From Lentisphaerae bacterium GWF2_38_69 (lineage in GTDB: Bacteria > Verrucomicrobiota > Lentisphaeria > Victivallales > GWF2-38-69), in the NCBI GenBank assembly GCA_001803205.1, contig MHBE01000005.1, positions 62,001 through 126,000 of the forward strand: DNA of 64,000 bases, written 5' to 3'. Of the stretch, positions 1-8,540 are shown piece by piece; the first letter of the stretch is position 1; each line of letters opens with the position of its first letter. Below the pieces are notes generated by a model, which had not been told where the DNA came from, did no database searches, and saw only the letters and a list, made by a program, of their open reading frames with translations. The translations under genes and the position numbers were made by a program.

Positions 1-990
1 GAATTTCCACATTATGTCAGGCCTATGCCTTATTACGCCTGTATTTGAACATGGAACATCGAGAAGAAGAAAATCAAATGATTCTTTGTGACATCTTTTT
101 TCAAATTCTTCCATGTTTATTGCTTCAGCATTTTTGATTTTCATTCTGCAAAAATTTTGTCGAGTTCTTTCAAGGCGCACCTGAGAACGATCCGTAGCTG
201 TTATTTTTGAATCTGGAAATAGAGAACTAAGGATAATGGCTTTTCCTCCTGGTGCAGAACAATAGTCAAGAATTTTATTAGGTTGTATATCTTTTACAAG
301 GCTGCTGAAAAAAGATGCCGCAGGATCCTGAATATAAATCGAACCTTCTTTTAATAAATGGGAATTAAGGATCTCAGTAGGTTCATCAGCTATATAAAAT
401 TCATCAGTCCATGGGAAAGATATTTTTCTGATCTTCAGGTTTTCAAAATCATTCTGATCTATTTCAACAGTTGATCTAAATGTAAATTCAGGCCTGCTAT
501 CTATGGCATTTACTATTTTATCTGCATCATCCTTAGAATAATTATTTACCCATCTTTCGTATAAGAAATCAGGAACGCTTCTTACAGCCGCTGTTAATTG
601 CTCAACCGTATCTTTCTCTTCTAGTTGTCTTATAAAATTCCTGAGAACAGCATTGACAAAATTTGCGCTGAATTTACCTTCTTTGATTTTAACATAAGAG
701 ACTGTCACATCAGTAACTTTAAATTTTTCAATTCCAGTATGATAGAGAATCTGGACAAAAGCTACGGATAAAGCTCTCCGGAGAAAAGCAGAAGGCCGTT
801 TGTTAATCAAGTTTTTTAGAATATGATCAATCAGAGTTTTCTTTCTAAAATAAGTAAAAAGAACAGAAGAGACTGTATTTCTAAGGCTCTGATCCTTGAG
901 AGAAAAATCAAGATAATCATCCAGATTCCCTTCGGTTTCGCAGAAGGCTATCCCTTTAACCGAAAGATTAAGAATATTTTCACTTTTCAT
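1..990 (-). CDS. rsmB: 16S rRNA (cytosine-5-)-methyltransferase RsmB, C-terminus missing at window edge
   Basis: 330 codons are visible; the gene continues past base 1. The family methylates C967 of 16S rRNA with SAM. The N-terminal part is a NusB-like helical domain (about residues 1-130, with a motif resembling FVNAVLRNF near 120). The Rossmann methyltransferase domain follows: a SAM-binding motif resembling DYCSAPGGKA near residue 240 and the catalytic DVPCSNTGVIRHRPD segment near the window edge, containing the PC cysteine of motif IV. The final RsmB motif with the second cysteine lies outside the window. The ATG at 990 begins MKSENILNLS; no strong ribosome-binding site is visible. It is divergent from tRNA-His. 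Confidence 0.93.
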   Translation of the reverse strand, partial: MKSENILNLSVKGIAFCETEGNLDDYLDFSLKDQSLRNTVSSVLFTYFRKKTLIDHILKNLINKRPSAFLRRALSVAFVQILYHTGIEKFKVTDVTVSYVKIKEGKFSANFVNAVLRNFIRQLEEKDTVEQLTAAVRSVPDFLYERWVNNYSKDDADKIVNAIDSRPEFTFRSTVEIDQNDFENLKIRKISFPWTDEFYIADEPTEILNSHLLKEGSIYIQDPAASFFSSLVKDIQPNKILDYCSAPGGKAIILSSLFPDSKITATDRSQVRLERTRQNFCRMKIKNAEAINMEEFEKRCHKESFDFLLLDVPCSNTGVIRHRPDIMWKF

Positions 991-1071
991 AAAACAGTTC
1001 AGATTAGTATTTCTGGTTTAATTATACAGCAAATCAGGTTGGAATCTTCTGTATTTTGTTTTTAAAAGAGC

Positions 1072-1099
1072 TTGAATTGCAATAGTGTCATTATATTTT
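1072..1099 (+). promoter_or_regulatory. Putative sigma-70 promoter of tRNA-His
   Basis: TTGAAT (1072-1077), 16 bp spacer, TATTTT (1094-1099). Transcription would start around 1106, a few bases before the tRNA. The same TTGAnn-16-TATTTT layout occurs before tRNA-Gln and nfnA in this window. Confidence 0.55.
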
Positions 1100-1110
1100 A
1101 ACGCTTCAAT

Positions 1111-1188
1111 GGTGGTCGTAGCTCAGTTGGTTAGAGCGCTTGGTTGTGGCCCAAGAGGTCGGGGGTTCGAGTCCCCTCTACCACCCCA
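1111..1188 (+). tRNA. tRNA-His (anticodon GTG)
   Basis: A cloverleaf folds with the extra 5' G at position -1 typical of tRNA-His, D-arm GCTCAGTTGGTTAGAGC, anticodon loop TTGTGGC with GTG, and T-loop TTCGAGT. The CCA end is encoded (1186-1188). One acceptor mismatch (C6-T67) is seen. The 3' part (1131-1188) is overlapped antisense by the end of larB. Confidence 0.97.
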
Positions 1189-1880
1189 TTCTTTGACGAA
1201 GAGCCTAAACATCTCACAGCCGCGCATCCGGCTCCGAATCCGTTATCTATATTAACAACTGTTATTCCGTTTGCGCAACTGTTAAGCATTGCAAGCAAAG
1301 CTGTTATTCCATTAAACGAAGCTCCGTAACCCACACTTGTCGGTACGGCAATGACAGGACAGGAAACAAGTCCTCCTACTACGCTGGGAAGAGCTCCTTC
1401 CATTCCTGCGATTACTATAATAACTTTGTATTTTCTGATTTTATCGATTTGATTAAAAAGCCTATGGATTCCTGCTACCCCGACATCCATTATAAGCTCA
1501 GATTTAAAACCGCAAGCTTCAGCAGTCAATTTAGCTTCAATTGCCACTCCCATATCACTTGACCCCGCCGTGAGAATCCCGATTTTGGGTTTTTGCGAGT
1601 TTAGTTTTTCCAGTCTGGATTTTGAGAAATAGTAAATAGCTTTTGCATTTTTATCAAAAGTTAACTCAGGTGGAAGCTTTGAAGCGATTTTTTTATAAGT
1701 TTTTTCGTCAACTCTGGTTATGAGAATAACTTTATTTTTATTGAATAGACAATTCGATATATCAAGCAGTTGAGCTTCTGTTTTATTGGCGCCAAAAATA
1801 AATTCAGGAAACCCACAGCGTTCTTTTCTTGAATCATCCAATCGCACTTCACCATTTAACAGGAGAGATTCATTTTTCAT
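1131..1880 (-). CDS. larB: LarB-like pyridinium-3,5-biscarboxylate mononucleotide synthase (PurE-related)
   Basis: About 249 residues. LarB carboxylates and hydrolyses nicotinate adenine dinucleotide to start synthesis of the nickel-pincer cofactor of lactate racemase. The PurE-like core is clear: KIGILTAGSSDMGVA, then a MDVGVAGIHR segment, VIAGMEGALPSVVGGL, and the family end VNIDNGFGAGCAA. The start is taken at ATG 1880 because GAGG lies 9 bases upstream; an in-frame ATG at 1895 is possible. It overlaps the stop of the GNAT gene upstream. The core ends near residue 225; the last about 20 residues are read from the antisense strand of tRNA-His, and the stop lies inside the tRNA. larC and larE are not in the window, so the substrate assignment rests on the family alone. 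Confidence 0.85.
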   Translation of the reverse strand: MKNESLLLNGEVRLDDSRKERCGFPEFIFGANKTEAQLLDISNCLFNKNKVILITRVDEKTYKKIASKLPPELTFDKNAKAIYYFSKSRLEKLNSQKPKIGILTAGSSDMGVAIEAKLTAEACGFKSELIMDVGVAGIHRLFNQIDKIRKYKVIIVIAGMEGALPSVVGGLVSCPVIAVPTSVGYGASFNGITALLAMLNSCANGITVVNIDNGFGAGCAAVRCLGSSSKNGVVEGTRTPDLLGHNQAL

Positions 1881-2340
1881 CCGGCATATCCTCAAAAATA
1901 ATATAATGAGATTTGGTCATTCCCAAAGATAAATAAGTGGTTTGCGCTTTATGATTGTTTCGTTCAACATAGAGCCTCAATCCACAGCAATTTTGCTCTT
2001 TTGATAGTTCTTTAAGATATTTATAAAGATCAGTGAAAATACCTTGTCGTCTGAACTGGGGCAGGACATAGACACTTTTAATCCAGCAGATAAATGCATT
2101 TCTCCAGTCGGACCATTCCTTTGTTATAAGGAGGCAGGCTATGGCTTTATTTTCATAATCAACTGCTACCAGATAAAAGGATTCGGCTTTGCCGTCAATT
2201 ACTGCCTGAACTCCTGAAGGTAGCGTTGCATTATCAAGAATTTTATGTTCTGTCTCCAGAGCCATAGCTTTATTAAAGTTAATAATTGAAGAAATATCTT
2301 CAGGACGAGCATGGCGAATTTTATAAGAGGAAGGAATCAT
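1870..2340 (-). CDS. GNAT family N-acetyltransferase
   Basis: 156 residues, the usual single-domain GNAT length. The acetyl-CoA-binding motif A is seen at about residues 95-115, with VYVLPQFRRQGIFTDLYKYL matching the Q/RxxGxG/A pattern. Downstream GLRLYVERNNHKAQTTYLSLG is the motif B region, ending with a typical Y-x-x-x-G-M segment. It acetylates an unknown amine. The gene sits 10 bp after nfnB and overlaps larB, so it is cotranscribed with them. The substrate cannot be read from the sequence. Confidence 0.85.
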   Translation of the reverse strand: MIPSSYKIRHARPEDISSIINFNKAMALETEHKILDNATLPSGVQAVIDGKAESFYLVAVDYENKAIACLLITKEWSDWRNAFICWIKSVYVLPQFRRQGIFTDLYKYLKELSKEQNCCGLRLYVERNNHKAQTTYLSLGMTKSHYIIFEDMPDEK

Positions 2341-2350
2341 TCCTGAATGC

Positions 2351-3844
2351 TTACTTTTGAGCTAAAAGCTTATTGATTGATGAAGCGGCAATTCTTCCTT
2401 GCCCCATAGCCAAAATTACTGTGGCAGCTCCGAGAACTATATCGCCGCCGGCAAAAATTCTGTCAATAGAGGATTTACAGTTTTCATCGACTATAATGTT
2501 GCCCCATTTATTGCATTTAAGTCCCGGTGTTGTTTGGGAAATCAGGGGATTTGAATCATTGCCAATAGCAATTATCACTGTTTCAATTTCCATAAGAAAT
2601 TCGCTTCCCTTGAGTTCGACAGGCCTACGCCTTCCTGATTCATCAGGTTCGCCAAGTTCATATCTGAGGCATTCTATGTGAGTGGCCTTATCCGAACCTA
2701 TAATTCTTTTTGGACTTACAAGAGTATGGAAAATAATTCCTTCTTCTTTCGCATGTGCAATTTCTTCTACTCTTGCAGGCATTTCCTTTTCTGTTCTTCT
2801 GTAGATAATGTATACTTCTTTTGCCCCCAGTCTTACTGCTGTTCTGGCTGCATCCATAGCTACATTTCCGCCGCCGACAACCGCCACTTTCTTTGATATA
2901 GCTATCGGGGTAGCTGCCATATTGCGGACATAGGCTTTCATCAGGTTGGCTCTGGTCAGGAATTCATTTGCTGAATAAACGCCAACCATATTTTCCCCTT
3001 CAATATTCATGAATTTTGGAAGACCTGCGCCGGTTCCGATAAATACAGCATCGTAACCATCTTTTTCGATTAGGTCTGTTATTTTCCTTGTTTTACCTAC
3101 CACAAAATTAGTTTTTATCTCAACTCCCATTGATTTGAGCGTTTCAATTTCGAGTTGAACTATCGATTTTGGTAGACGGAACTCCGGTATACCGTAAGTC
3201 ATAACTCCGCCTGTTTTGTGGAAGGCCTCAAATATAGTCACGCTATGGCCTTCTCTTCTAACATCAGCTGCAACTACCAAACCGGCAGGGCCGCTTCCTA
3301 CAACAGCTACTTTCTTTGAGGTATTTGGCTTAACCTGCGGAGACATGATATTTCCTTTCTCTCTCTCCCAGTCTGCTACAAATCTTTCCAGTCTTCCAAC
3401 TGCTACGGATTTTAGAACATCTTTGAGCCCTTTTCCTATAGTGCAGTGCATTTGACATTGGACTTCCTGAGGACAGACTCTGCCGCATATTGAAGGCAGA
3501 AGGCTTGTTTTTTTAATTACATCTACTGCTCCCTGAAAGTCAGAGTCCACTATTTTCTGAATAAATCCAGGAATATCGATTTGAACAGGGCATCCTTTTA
3601 TACAGGGGGCATTTTTACATTGAAGGCATCTTAAAGCTTCTGCTTTGGTCTGGCTTTCAGTGTAACCAGTTGCTACTTCATCAGTATTGTTCCTTCTTAT
3701 CAGAGGATCCTGAGAAGGCATTTCCTGTACCAGTATAGACATTCTGTGCTTTGGAGACAATTTTCCAGGGGTCGATTCGATTTTTAATAAAACCTGCTTG
3801 GCGATTGTATCAAGTTCTTGGACAGTCTGATGTTTATTATTCAT
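2351..3844 (-). CDS. nfnB: NfnB, large subunit of NADH-dependent ferredoxin:NADP+ oxidoreductase (GltD-like)
   Basis: 497 residues. NfnAB couples NADH and reduced ferredoxin to NADP+ reduction by flavin-based electron bifurcation in the cytoplasm. The N-terminus carries two cysteine groups for [4Fe-4S] clusters, CLQCKNAPCIKGCP (about 75-88) and CGRVCPQEVQCQMHC (about 119-133). An FAD-binding VAVVGSGPAGL motif follows near 179 and an NAD(P)-binding VAVVGGGNVAMDAARTA motif near 318. GAATVILAMGQGR closes the C-terminus. On its own it could be called a glutamate synthase small subunit or sulfide dehydrogenase subunit; NfnA directly upstream (21 bp) favours Nfn. Confidence 0.9.
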   Translation of the reverse strand: MNNKHQTVQELDTIAKQVLLKIESTPGKLSPKHRMSILVQEMPSQDPLIRRNNTDEVATGYTESQTKAEALRCLQCKNAPCIKGCPVQIDIPGFIQKIVDSDFQGAVDVIKKTSLLPSICGRVCPQEVQCQMHCTIGKGLKDVLKSVAVGRLERFVADWEREKGNIMSPQVKPNTSKKVAVVGSGPAGLVVAADVRREGHSVTIFEAFHKTGGVMTYGIPEFRLPKSIVQLEIETLKSMGVEIKTNFVVGKTRKITDLIEKDGYDAVFIGTGAGLPKFMNIEGENMVGVYSANEFLTRANLMKAYVRNMAATPIAISKKVAVVGGGNVAMDAARTAVRLGAKEVYIIYRRTEKEMPARVEEIAHAKEEGIIFHTLVSPKRIIGSDKATHIECLRYELGEPDESGRRRPVELKGSEFLMEIETVIIAIGNDSNPLISQTTPGLKCNKWGNIIVDENCKSSIDRIFAGGDIVLGAATVILAMGQGRIAASSINKLLAQK

Positions 3845-3865
3845 AATGATTCTCCTTCCCGAGCT

Positions 3866-4708
3866 TTATTTGGCTTTTATGGATGAGTCAAGTTTGCATT
3901 TATGGAAAGCTTCAGTTTCCTGATCCTTATATGCACGCAGCCTTGACATCATATTGTCAAAGTCAACTTTATGTCCGTCAAATTCAGGGCCATCAACGCA
4001 TACAAATTTTGTTTCATTTCCAACTGTAACCCTACAGCCACCGCACATTCCTGTTCCGTCAATCATTATTGTATTCAGGGAAACTAGTGTGGGAATTTTG
4101 AAAGATCTGGTAGTTTCGGCACAGAATTTCATCATTATTGCAGGCCCTATGGCAACAACTAAATCTGGTTTCCAATTTTCACAGATCTCTCTGAGAGGTT
4201 CTGTAACGATAGCTTTTCTTCCGTAGGAGCCATCATCGGTGCATATTATTAATTCATCAGCCAGCTTCTTCATTTCATTTTCAAATATTATAAGCTCCTT
4301 TGACCTTGCTCCGATTATTATCTTAAGTTCATTGCTTGCTTTTTTCATAGCTTTTGCTATAGGGTGTGAAGGAGCTACTCCTATGCCTCCACCAACGCAT
4401 ACGACCTTCCCAAATCTTTCTATATGGGTTGGTTTGCCTAGGGGACCGAGAAGGTTTGCGATATTATTTCCTACATTAAGATCAGAGAGTAGCAAAGTTG
4501 TTTTTCCTACTACCTGAAAAATAATTGTAATTGAGCCTTTTTCAGGATTTGAATCAGCAATGGTGAGAGGAATCCTTTCAGCAAAATCATTATCCAAAGA
4601 AAGAATTATAAATTGGCCAGCCTTACATTCTCTTGATATAAGAGGTGTCTCTAATTCCATTTGGAAGACACTCTGAGAAAGCTGTTTTTTAAATAAAATC
4701 TTATTCAT
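3866..4708 (-). CDS. nfnA: NfnA, small FAD/[2Fe-2S] subunit of ferredoxin:NADP+ oxidoreductase
   Basis: 280 residues, the usual NfnA/SudB/PyrK-like length. An N-terminal FAD-binding barrel (FIILSLDNDFAERIPLTI, about 33-50) is followed by an NAD-binding domain with VCVGGGIGVAPSHPIAKA (about 103-120). Near the C-terminus cysteines in GMCGGCRVTVG and KFVCVDGPEFDGHKVDF form the [2Fe-2S] site. It is first in the operon nfnA-nfnB-GNAT-larB, with a readable promoter at 4758-4785. Pairing with the GltD-like subunit makes NfnAB more likely than sulfide dehydrogenase, though the two share sequence. Confidence 0.9.
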   Translation of the reverse strand: MNKILFKKQLSQSVFQMELETPLISRECKAGQFIILSLDNDFAERIPLTIADSNPEKGSITIIFQVVGKTTLLLSDLNVGNNIANLLGPLGKPTHIERFGKVVCVGGGIGVAPSHPIAKAMKKASNELKIIIGARSKELIIFENEMKKLADELIICTDDGSYGRKAIVTEPLREICENWKPDLVVAIGPAIMMKFCAETTRSFKIPTLVSLNTIMIDGTGMCGGCRVTVGNETKFVCVDGPEFDGHKVDFDNMMSRLRAYKDQETEAFHKCKLDSSIKAK

Positions 4709-4757
4709 ATAGTGTTCCGATTTATGTTTGCTTTAAATTTAAAAAAAGAGATTCTAG

Positions 4758-4785
4758 AAAATAGCATAACCTCTTTTCACTTCAA
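4758..4785 (-). promoter_or_regulatory. Putative sigma-70 promoter of the nfnAB operon
   Basis: On the minus strand TTGAAG (4785-4780), 16 bp spacer, TATTTT (4763-4758). The leader to the nfnA ATG would be about 40 nt. Confidence 0.5.
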
Positions 4786-4801
4786 TCTTTTAAAGAAATG
4801 A

Positions 4802-4833
4802 GAATAAAAAAGCCACCCTTTTAAGGATGGCTT
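4802..4833 (-). terminator. Rho-independent terminator of the ankyrin lipoprotein gene
   Basis: Minus-strand stem AAGCCATCC / GGGTGGCTT (one G-T pair) with loop TTAAAA, followed by a T run. It lies 24 bp past the stop of the ankyrin gene and separates it from nfnA. Confidence 0.85.
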
Positions 4834-4856
4834 TATGGTAAAGCAGAACTATTTTA

Positions 4857-6386
4857 TTATTTTTGATCAGCAGGAGGAGGGGTGGACTGTGTATTGACAG
4901 ATTGATCTATCGAGTTCATGTCCTGAGATATTTGCTTATCAAAATCCTGGAATGAAGCATTATTGTCAGATACAACATTTGCATCATCAAGACCTGGAAC
5001 AGTATTAGTTTTAGTATCACTTGTCATAGATTCATTTCCCTGGAAAACCGGGTCGCTTCTCAGGTCATGCATCATCTGAGTGTCAGATGCAAGCTGTGTT
5101 GTTAGTACATTTTCGAGATTCTGTACAGCTGGAACATCCTGAGTATCTGCTCCCGAAGCATTCGACGGATTAAGACTGTCCTTAAGATCTCCTTGATCTG
5201 AATAGAGAGGCATAAGTTTAGTTGGAGTTTTTTCATCTTTGGAATAACCTGTGTCATTAAGGGCAGACTGATAATTTACAGCAGGTCCCGTTGCATCGGT
5301 TTGATAATATTGATCATTAACATAGTCCTGTACTACCTGCTGCTGAGTTCTTAGGTTTAGGTCAGTAGCAGAATTAGCTGCAACAAGTTTGGTATTAATG
5401 GATGGATCTATTGCTTTTGCAAGATCAACTTCTCCATTCATTATGGCATAGTCTAATGCGCTTGAACCTGAAACAGGATCTACTGCGCTTATCTTTGCGC
5501 CAAGACCAATTAATGTTATACCTGATTGCTGTAAACCGTTTTTAGCGCACCAAACCAAAAGCGGCATTGAGCCAAAAGCGCGGCCATTGGGATCAATTCC
5601 TTTCTGGACAAGATATTTAACCATATCAGTATCCTGGTGGGAAAGAGCGAATATGATGACTTTTCCAACACCGCCGTGTTTATCGTTTTCTATGTTAGCG
5701 CCGTTTTCGATGAGCAATTTTGTAATTTCATCATTTGATCCAACCTGGGACCAATCAAGTACTGACATTCCTCTGATATCAACATAATTAATATTTGCAC
5801 CGGCTTTAATAAGAGCTAAAACCGCATCTTTCTTGCCATAGTATGAGGCAGTTACAAGAGGAGTTGCTCCTGTCACAGGATGGACATAGTCTACTTCGGC
5901 GCCGGCATTTACCAAATCAGCTATAACTTGAGGATTGCCGTCAAATGATGCAACTGATAAAGTAGAGTGACCATCAGAAGAATCAACATTAGGATCAGCT
6001 CCAGCGGCCAGTAATGTTTGTACAACATCCAGATGTCCATTTTTTGCGGCCACGGTCAATGCTGAACCATAGAATGTTTCTATATTCGGGTCAGCGCCTT
6101 GTTCTAGAAGGTATTTTACGACATCAAGTTTATCATGGGCTGATGCGGCTGATAGAGCTGTGCTGCTGTAATACACATTGACATCCATTCCTGCATTAAT
6201 GAAAAGTTTTACGTCAGCAAGATTTCCTTTGCTGGCAGAATCGATAAAGCTGGAAGGAGTAAAGGCGACACCTTTTGCTTCGAGTTGTTTTCTTGCCTGA
6301 TCATTATAAATCTTCGATGTTGAACATGCTCCAAGCGCTATACATGCGAGAGCGATTGCAGAGGCCTTGAGTAATTTCATCTTCAT
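4857..6386 (-). CDS. Ankyrin-repeat lipoprotein
   Basis: 509 residues. A lipoprotein signal peptide is seen: basic start, hydrophobic stretch and lipobox LGAC at about residue 21, so the mature protein is likely membrane anchored. Residues about 45-340 hold seven or eight ankyrin repeats, with units such as LDVVKYLLEQGADPN and LDVVQTLLAAGADPN at 33-residue spacing. The C-terminal third is polar, rich in D, N, Q and S and ends in a proline patch; no known domain is recognised. Ankyrin repeats bind proteins; the partner is unknown. ATG 6386 and ATG 6380 are both possible; the AAGG element at 6390-6393 fits the second better. It stands alone between its terminator and a divergent intergenic region. 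Confidence 0.88.
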   Translation of the reverse strand: MKMKLLKASAIALACIALGACSTSKIYNDQARKQLEAKGVAFTPSSFIDSASKGNLADVKLFINAGMDVNVYYSSTALSAASAHDKLDVVKYLLEQGADPNIETFYGSALTVAAKNGHLDVVQTLLAAGADPNVDSSDGHSTLSVASFDGNPQVIADLVNAGAEVDYVHPVTGATPLVTASYYGKKDAVLALIKAGANINYVDIRGMSVLDWSQVGSNDEITKLLIENGANIENDKHGGVGKVIIFALSHQDTDMVKYLVQKGIDPNGRAFGSMPLLVWCAKNGLQQSGITLIGLGAKISAVDPVSGSSALDYAIMNGEVDLAKAIDPSINTKLVAANSATDLNLRTQQQVVQDYVNDQYYQTDATGPAVNYQSALNDTGYSKDEKTPTKLMPLYSDQGDLKDSLNPSNASGADTQDVPAVQNLENVLTTQLASDTQMMHDLRSDPVFQGNESMTSDTKTNTVPGLDDANVVSDNNASFQDFDKQISQDMNSIDQSVNTQSTPPPADQK

Positions 6387-6735
6387 AACCTTATGGTTTC
6401 CTTTATATTATTGATTAATTGAAATTGCAAGATACCACATTTAATTAAAAGTCTAACAAACAGAAAGAAAAAAGCACTAGGCAAAAATAAAAAAAAATCA
6501 TATTTCTGAAAACGGGTTTATTATTTCAAATAGAAAATTATGAAAATTATTAATTCCAATGATTTTTTAAATTTAAATGAGAGTAAGAATGCTTCTAAAA
6601 TCTGTATTTCTGTAAGTAAAATGAACTGAATTTCTTGTAATAGTCACATGTTCATTTGATTTGTTAGTTTTCCTATTATTTGATTCAGGGTTATATTACT
6701 ATCTTTAAAATTAAAAAAAGAATTTGGAACTTGTT
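6387..6735. other. Divergent intergenic region between the ankyrin gene and gatCAB
   Basis: 349 bp, very A+T rich, no gene seen. It must hold promoters for both directions. Leftward, TATCTT at 6432-6437 with TTAGAC 16 bp upstream is a weak candidate. Rightward, TATTAT and TATATT boxes around 6674-6697 lack a good -35. No repeat, operator or RNA gene could be identified. Confidence 0.4.
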
Positions 6736-7050
6736 ATGAATGAAAAACAATGCCTGAATATTGATGTATCTTATGCAGCCGCCCTGGCAAGGCTCAGAAT
6801 AGAAGAAGAAGAAAAACCTTCTTTGCAAAAAGATATGAACGAAATCGTAGAATATATAAATATGCTTTCTGAGGTTGATGTCACTGATGTACAGCCTACA
6901 ATGCATGCTATTGATCTCAAAAATGTATGGAGAGAAGATATTTGCGTAATAACTGAGAATTTAAAAGAGCAAATAATCGCCAATGCTCCTGCTCATGTAG
7001 ATCACGAACTCATCAAAGTTCCGCAGGTTATTCCAGGAGAAGGCATATGA
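6736..7050 (+). CDS. gatC: Aspartyl/glutamyl-tRNA amidotransferase subunit C
   Basis: 104 residues. GatC is the small scaffold that binds GatA and GatB in the GatCAB complex, which converts Glu-tRNA(Gln) and/or Asp-tRNA(Asn) to the amidated form. Family signatures are present: VSYAAALARLRIEEEEK at the N-terminus, MNEIVEYINMLSEVDVTDVQP in two adjoining pieces, and WREDI near 65. The start is ATG 6736 (MNEKQCL); a TTG four codons upstream is less likely. Its stop overlaps the gatA start (ATGA), implying translational coupling. Confidence 0.93.
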   Translation: MNEKQCLNIDVSYAAALARLRIEEEEKPSLQKDMNEIVEYINMLSEVDVTDVQPTMHAIDLKNVWREDICVITENLKEQIIANAPAHVDHELIKVPQVIPGEGI

Positions 7051-8522
7051 TGACTGACATAAAAACTATTACTATTGCGAAGGCTTCTGAACTTCTCGAA
7101 TCGGGAATTTTAACATCAGTTGAGCTTTGTTCACTCTATCTTAAAAGAATAGAAGAGATAGAAGAGAAAGTTAAAGCATTTGTACATATTGATAAAAATA
7201 AAATTCTCAAACAAGCGGAAGTATCTGATGTGAGAAGAAAAAATGGAACAACCCTTAGCTCTTTTGACGGAATCCCTGTGGCTGTTAAAGACCTGATAGC
7301 TGTCAAGGGCGAACAGTGCACATGCGGTTCAAAAATTTTGAGAGGTATGACTTCTCCATATGATGCCACAGTAGTTTCAAAACTAAGAGAAAAAGGGGCG
7401 GTGCTATTTGGTAGAAATAATATGGATGAGTTTGCAATGGGATCAACATGTGAGAACAGCTCATATTATCCTACTAAGAATCCGTGGGATTTAGAAAGAG
7501 TCCCCGGCGGTTCCAGCGGCGGTTCTGCTGCTGCGGTTGCATCTTCTGAAGTTCTAGCCTCGCTCGGGTCTGATACCGGAGGTTCTGTCAGGCAGCCTGC
7601 TGCTTTTTGTGGAGTTGTAGGGCTGAAGCCGACTTATGGAACAGTTTCCAGATTTGGTCTAGTGGCTTATGCTTCTTCATTGGATCAGATAGGGCCGATA
7701 ACCAAAGATGTCTATGATTCGGCTCTTTTATATGATTTGATAACAGGACATGATCCTAAAGATTCGACATCGTTAAGCAGTCCGGAACTTTCATATGCCA
7801 ATGTAGTAAAAAATGTTTCTGGCAATCTTAAAGGTTTAAAAGTTGGCATACCTAAAGAGTATTTTGGAGAAGGATTAAGCGAGGTTGTTAGAAACGATGC
7901 TACGGAAGCAATAGCGCTTCTGAAAGATCTGGGAGCAGACATAGTTGATATTTCTCTGCCATATTCAAAATATGCAATTTCATCATATTACATTATAGCT
8001 ACTGCTGAGGCCAGCGCCAATCTGGCAAGGTTTGATGGAATTCGTTATGGTTTCAGGTCGTCAGAAAGTTCTAATCTGATGGATCTATACCTGAATTCAA
8101 GAAGGGAAGGTTTCGGAACTGAGGTTAAAAGAAGAATTCTTCTCGGAACATTTGTGCTGAGCAGCGGTTACTATGATGCGTATTATCTTAAGGCTCAGAA
8201 GATTCGCACACTTATAAAAGAGGACTTCAATAAGGCTTTTGCCGTATGCGATGTGATTCTCTCTCCGGCATCACCTTATCCGCCGTTCAAAGTTGGAGAA
8301 ATAACAGACCCTCTTCAGATGTACCTTGCCGATATTTTTACTATTTCTATTAATCTTGCAGGAATCTGCGCAATAAGCGTGCCATCTTCAATAATAAGTT
8401 CAATGAATGTTCCTCTAGGAGTGCAGTTTATTGGCCCTGCCAGAGGAGAAGATGTTATTCTGAAAACAGCAAAGGTATTTGAGGATCACAGAGCCGTCAA
8501 AAACTTTGTTCCCAACCTATAA
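7047..8522 (+). CDS. gatA: Aspartyl/glutamyl-tRNA amidotransferase subunit A
   Basis: 491 residues, full length. GatA is the glutaminase that supplies ammonia to GatB. The amidase-signature triad is visible: lysine in GIPVAVKDLIAVKG (about residue 80), and the serine pair in GGSSGGSAAAVASSE and LGSDTGGSVRQPAAFCG (about 153-181). An AGGAGA ribosome-binding site lies at 7035-7040. Adjacent ATGs at 7047 and 7050 are both usable. It is the second gene of gatCAB and ends 18 bp before gatB. Confidence 0.97.
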   Translation: MMTDIKTITIAKASELLESGILTSVELCSLYLKRIEEIEEKVKAFVHIDKNKILKQAEVSDVRRKNGTTLSSFDGIPVAVKDLIAVKGEQCTCGSKILRGMTSPYDATVVSKLREKGAVLFGRNNMDEFAMGSTCENSSYYPTKNPWDLERVPGGSSGGSAAAVASSEVLASLGSDTGGSVRQPAAFCGVVGLKPTYGTVSRFGLVAYASSLDQIGPITKDVYDSALLYDLITGHDPKDSTSLSSPELSYANVVKNVSGNLKGLKVGIPKEYFGEGLSEVVRNDATEAIALLKDLGADIVDISLPYSKYAISSYYIIATAEASANLARFDGIRYGFRSSESSNLMDLYLNSRREGFGTEVKRRILLGTFVLSSGYYDAYYLKAQKIRTLIKEDFNKAFAVCDVILSPASPYPPFKVGEITDPLQMYLADIFTISINLAGICAISVPSSIISSMNVPLGVQFIGPARGEDVILKTAKVFEDHRAVKNFVPNL

Positions 8523-8540
8523 GATAAGGAAAATAAAACT

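Noticed and set aside
1144-1329. Reading frame across tRNA-His on the plus strand
   Set aside because: It is the shadow of the tRNA and of the larB end; no ribosome-binding site and no family signature.
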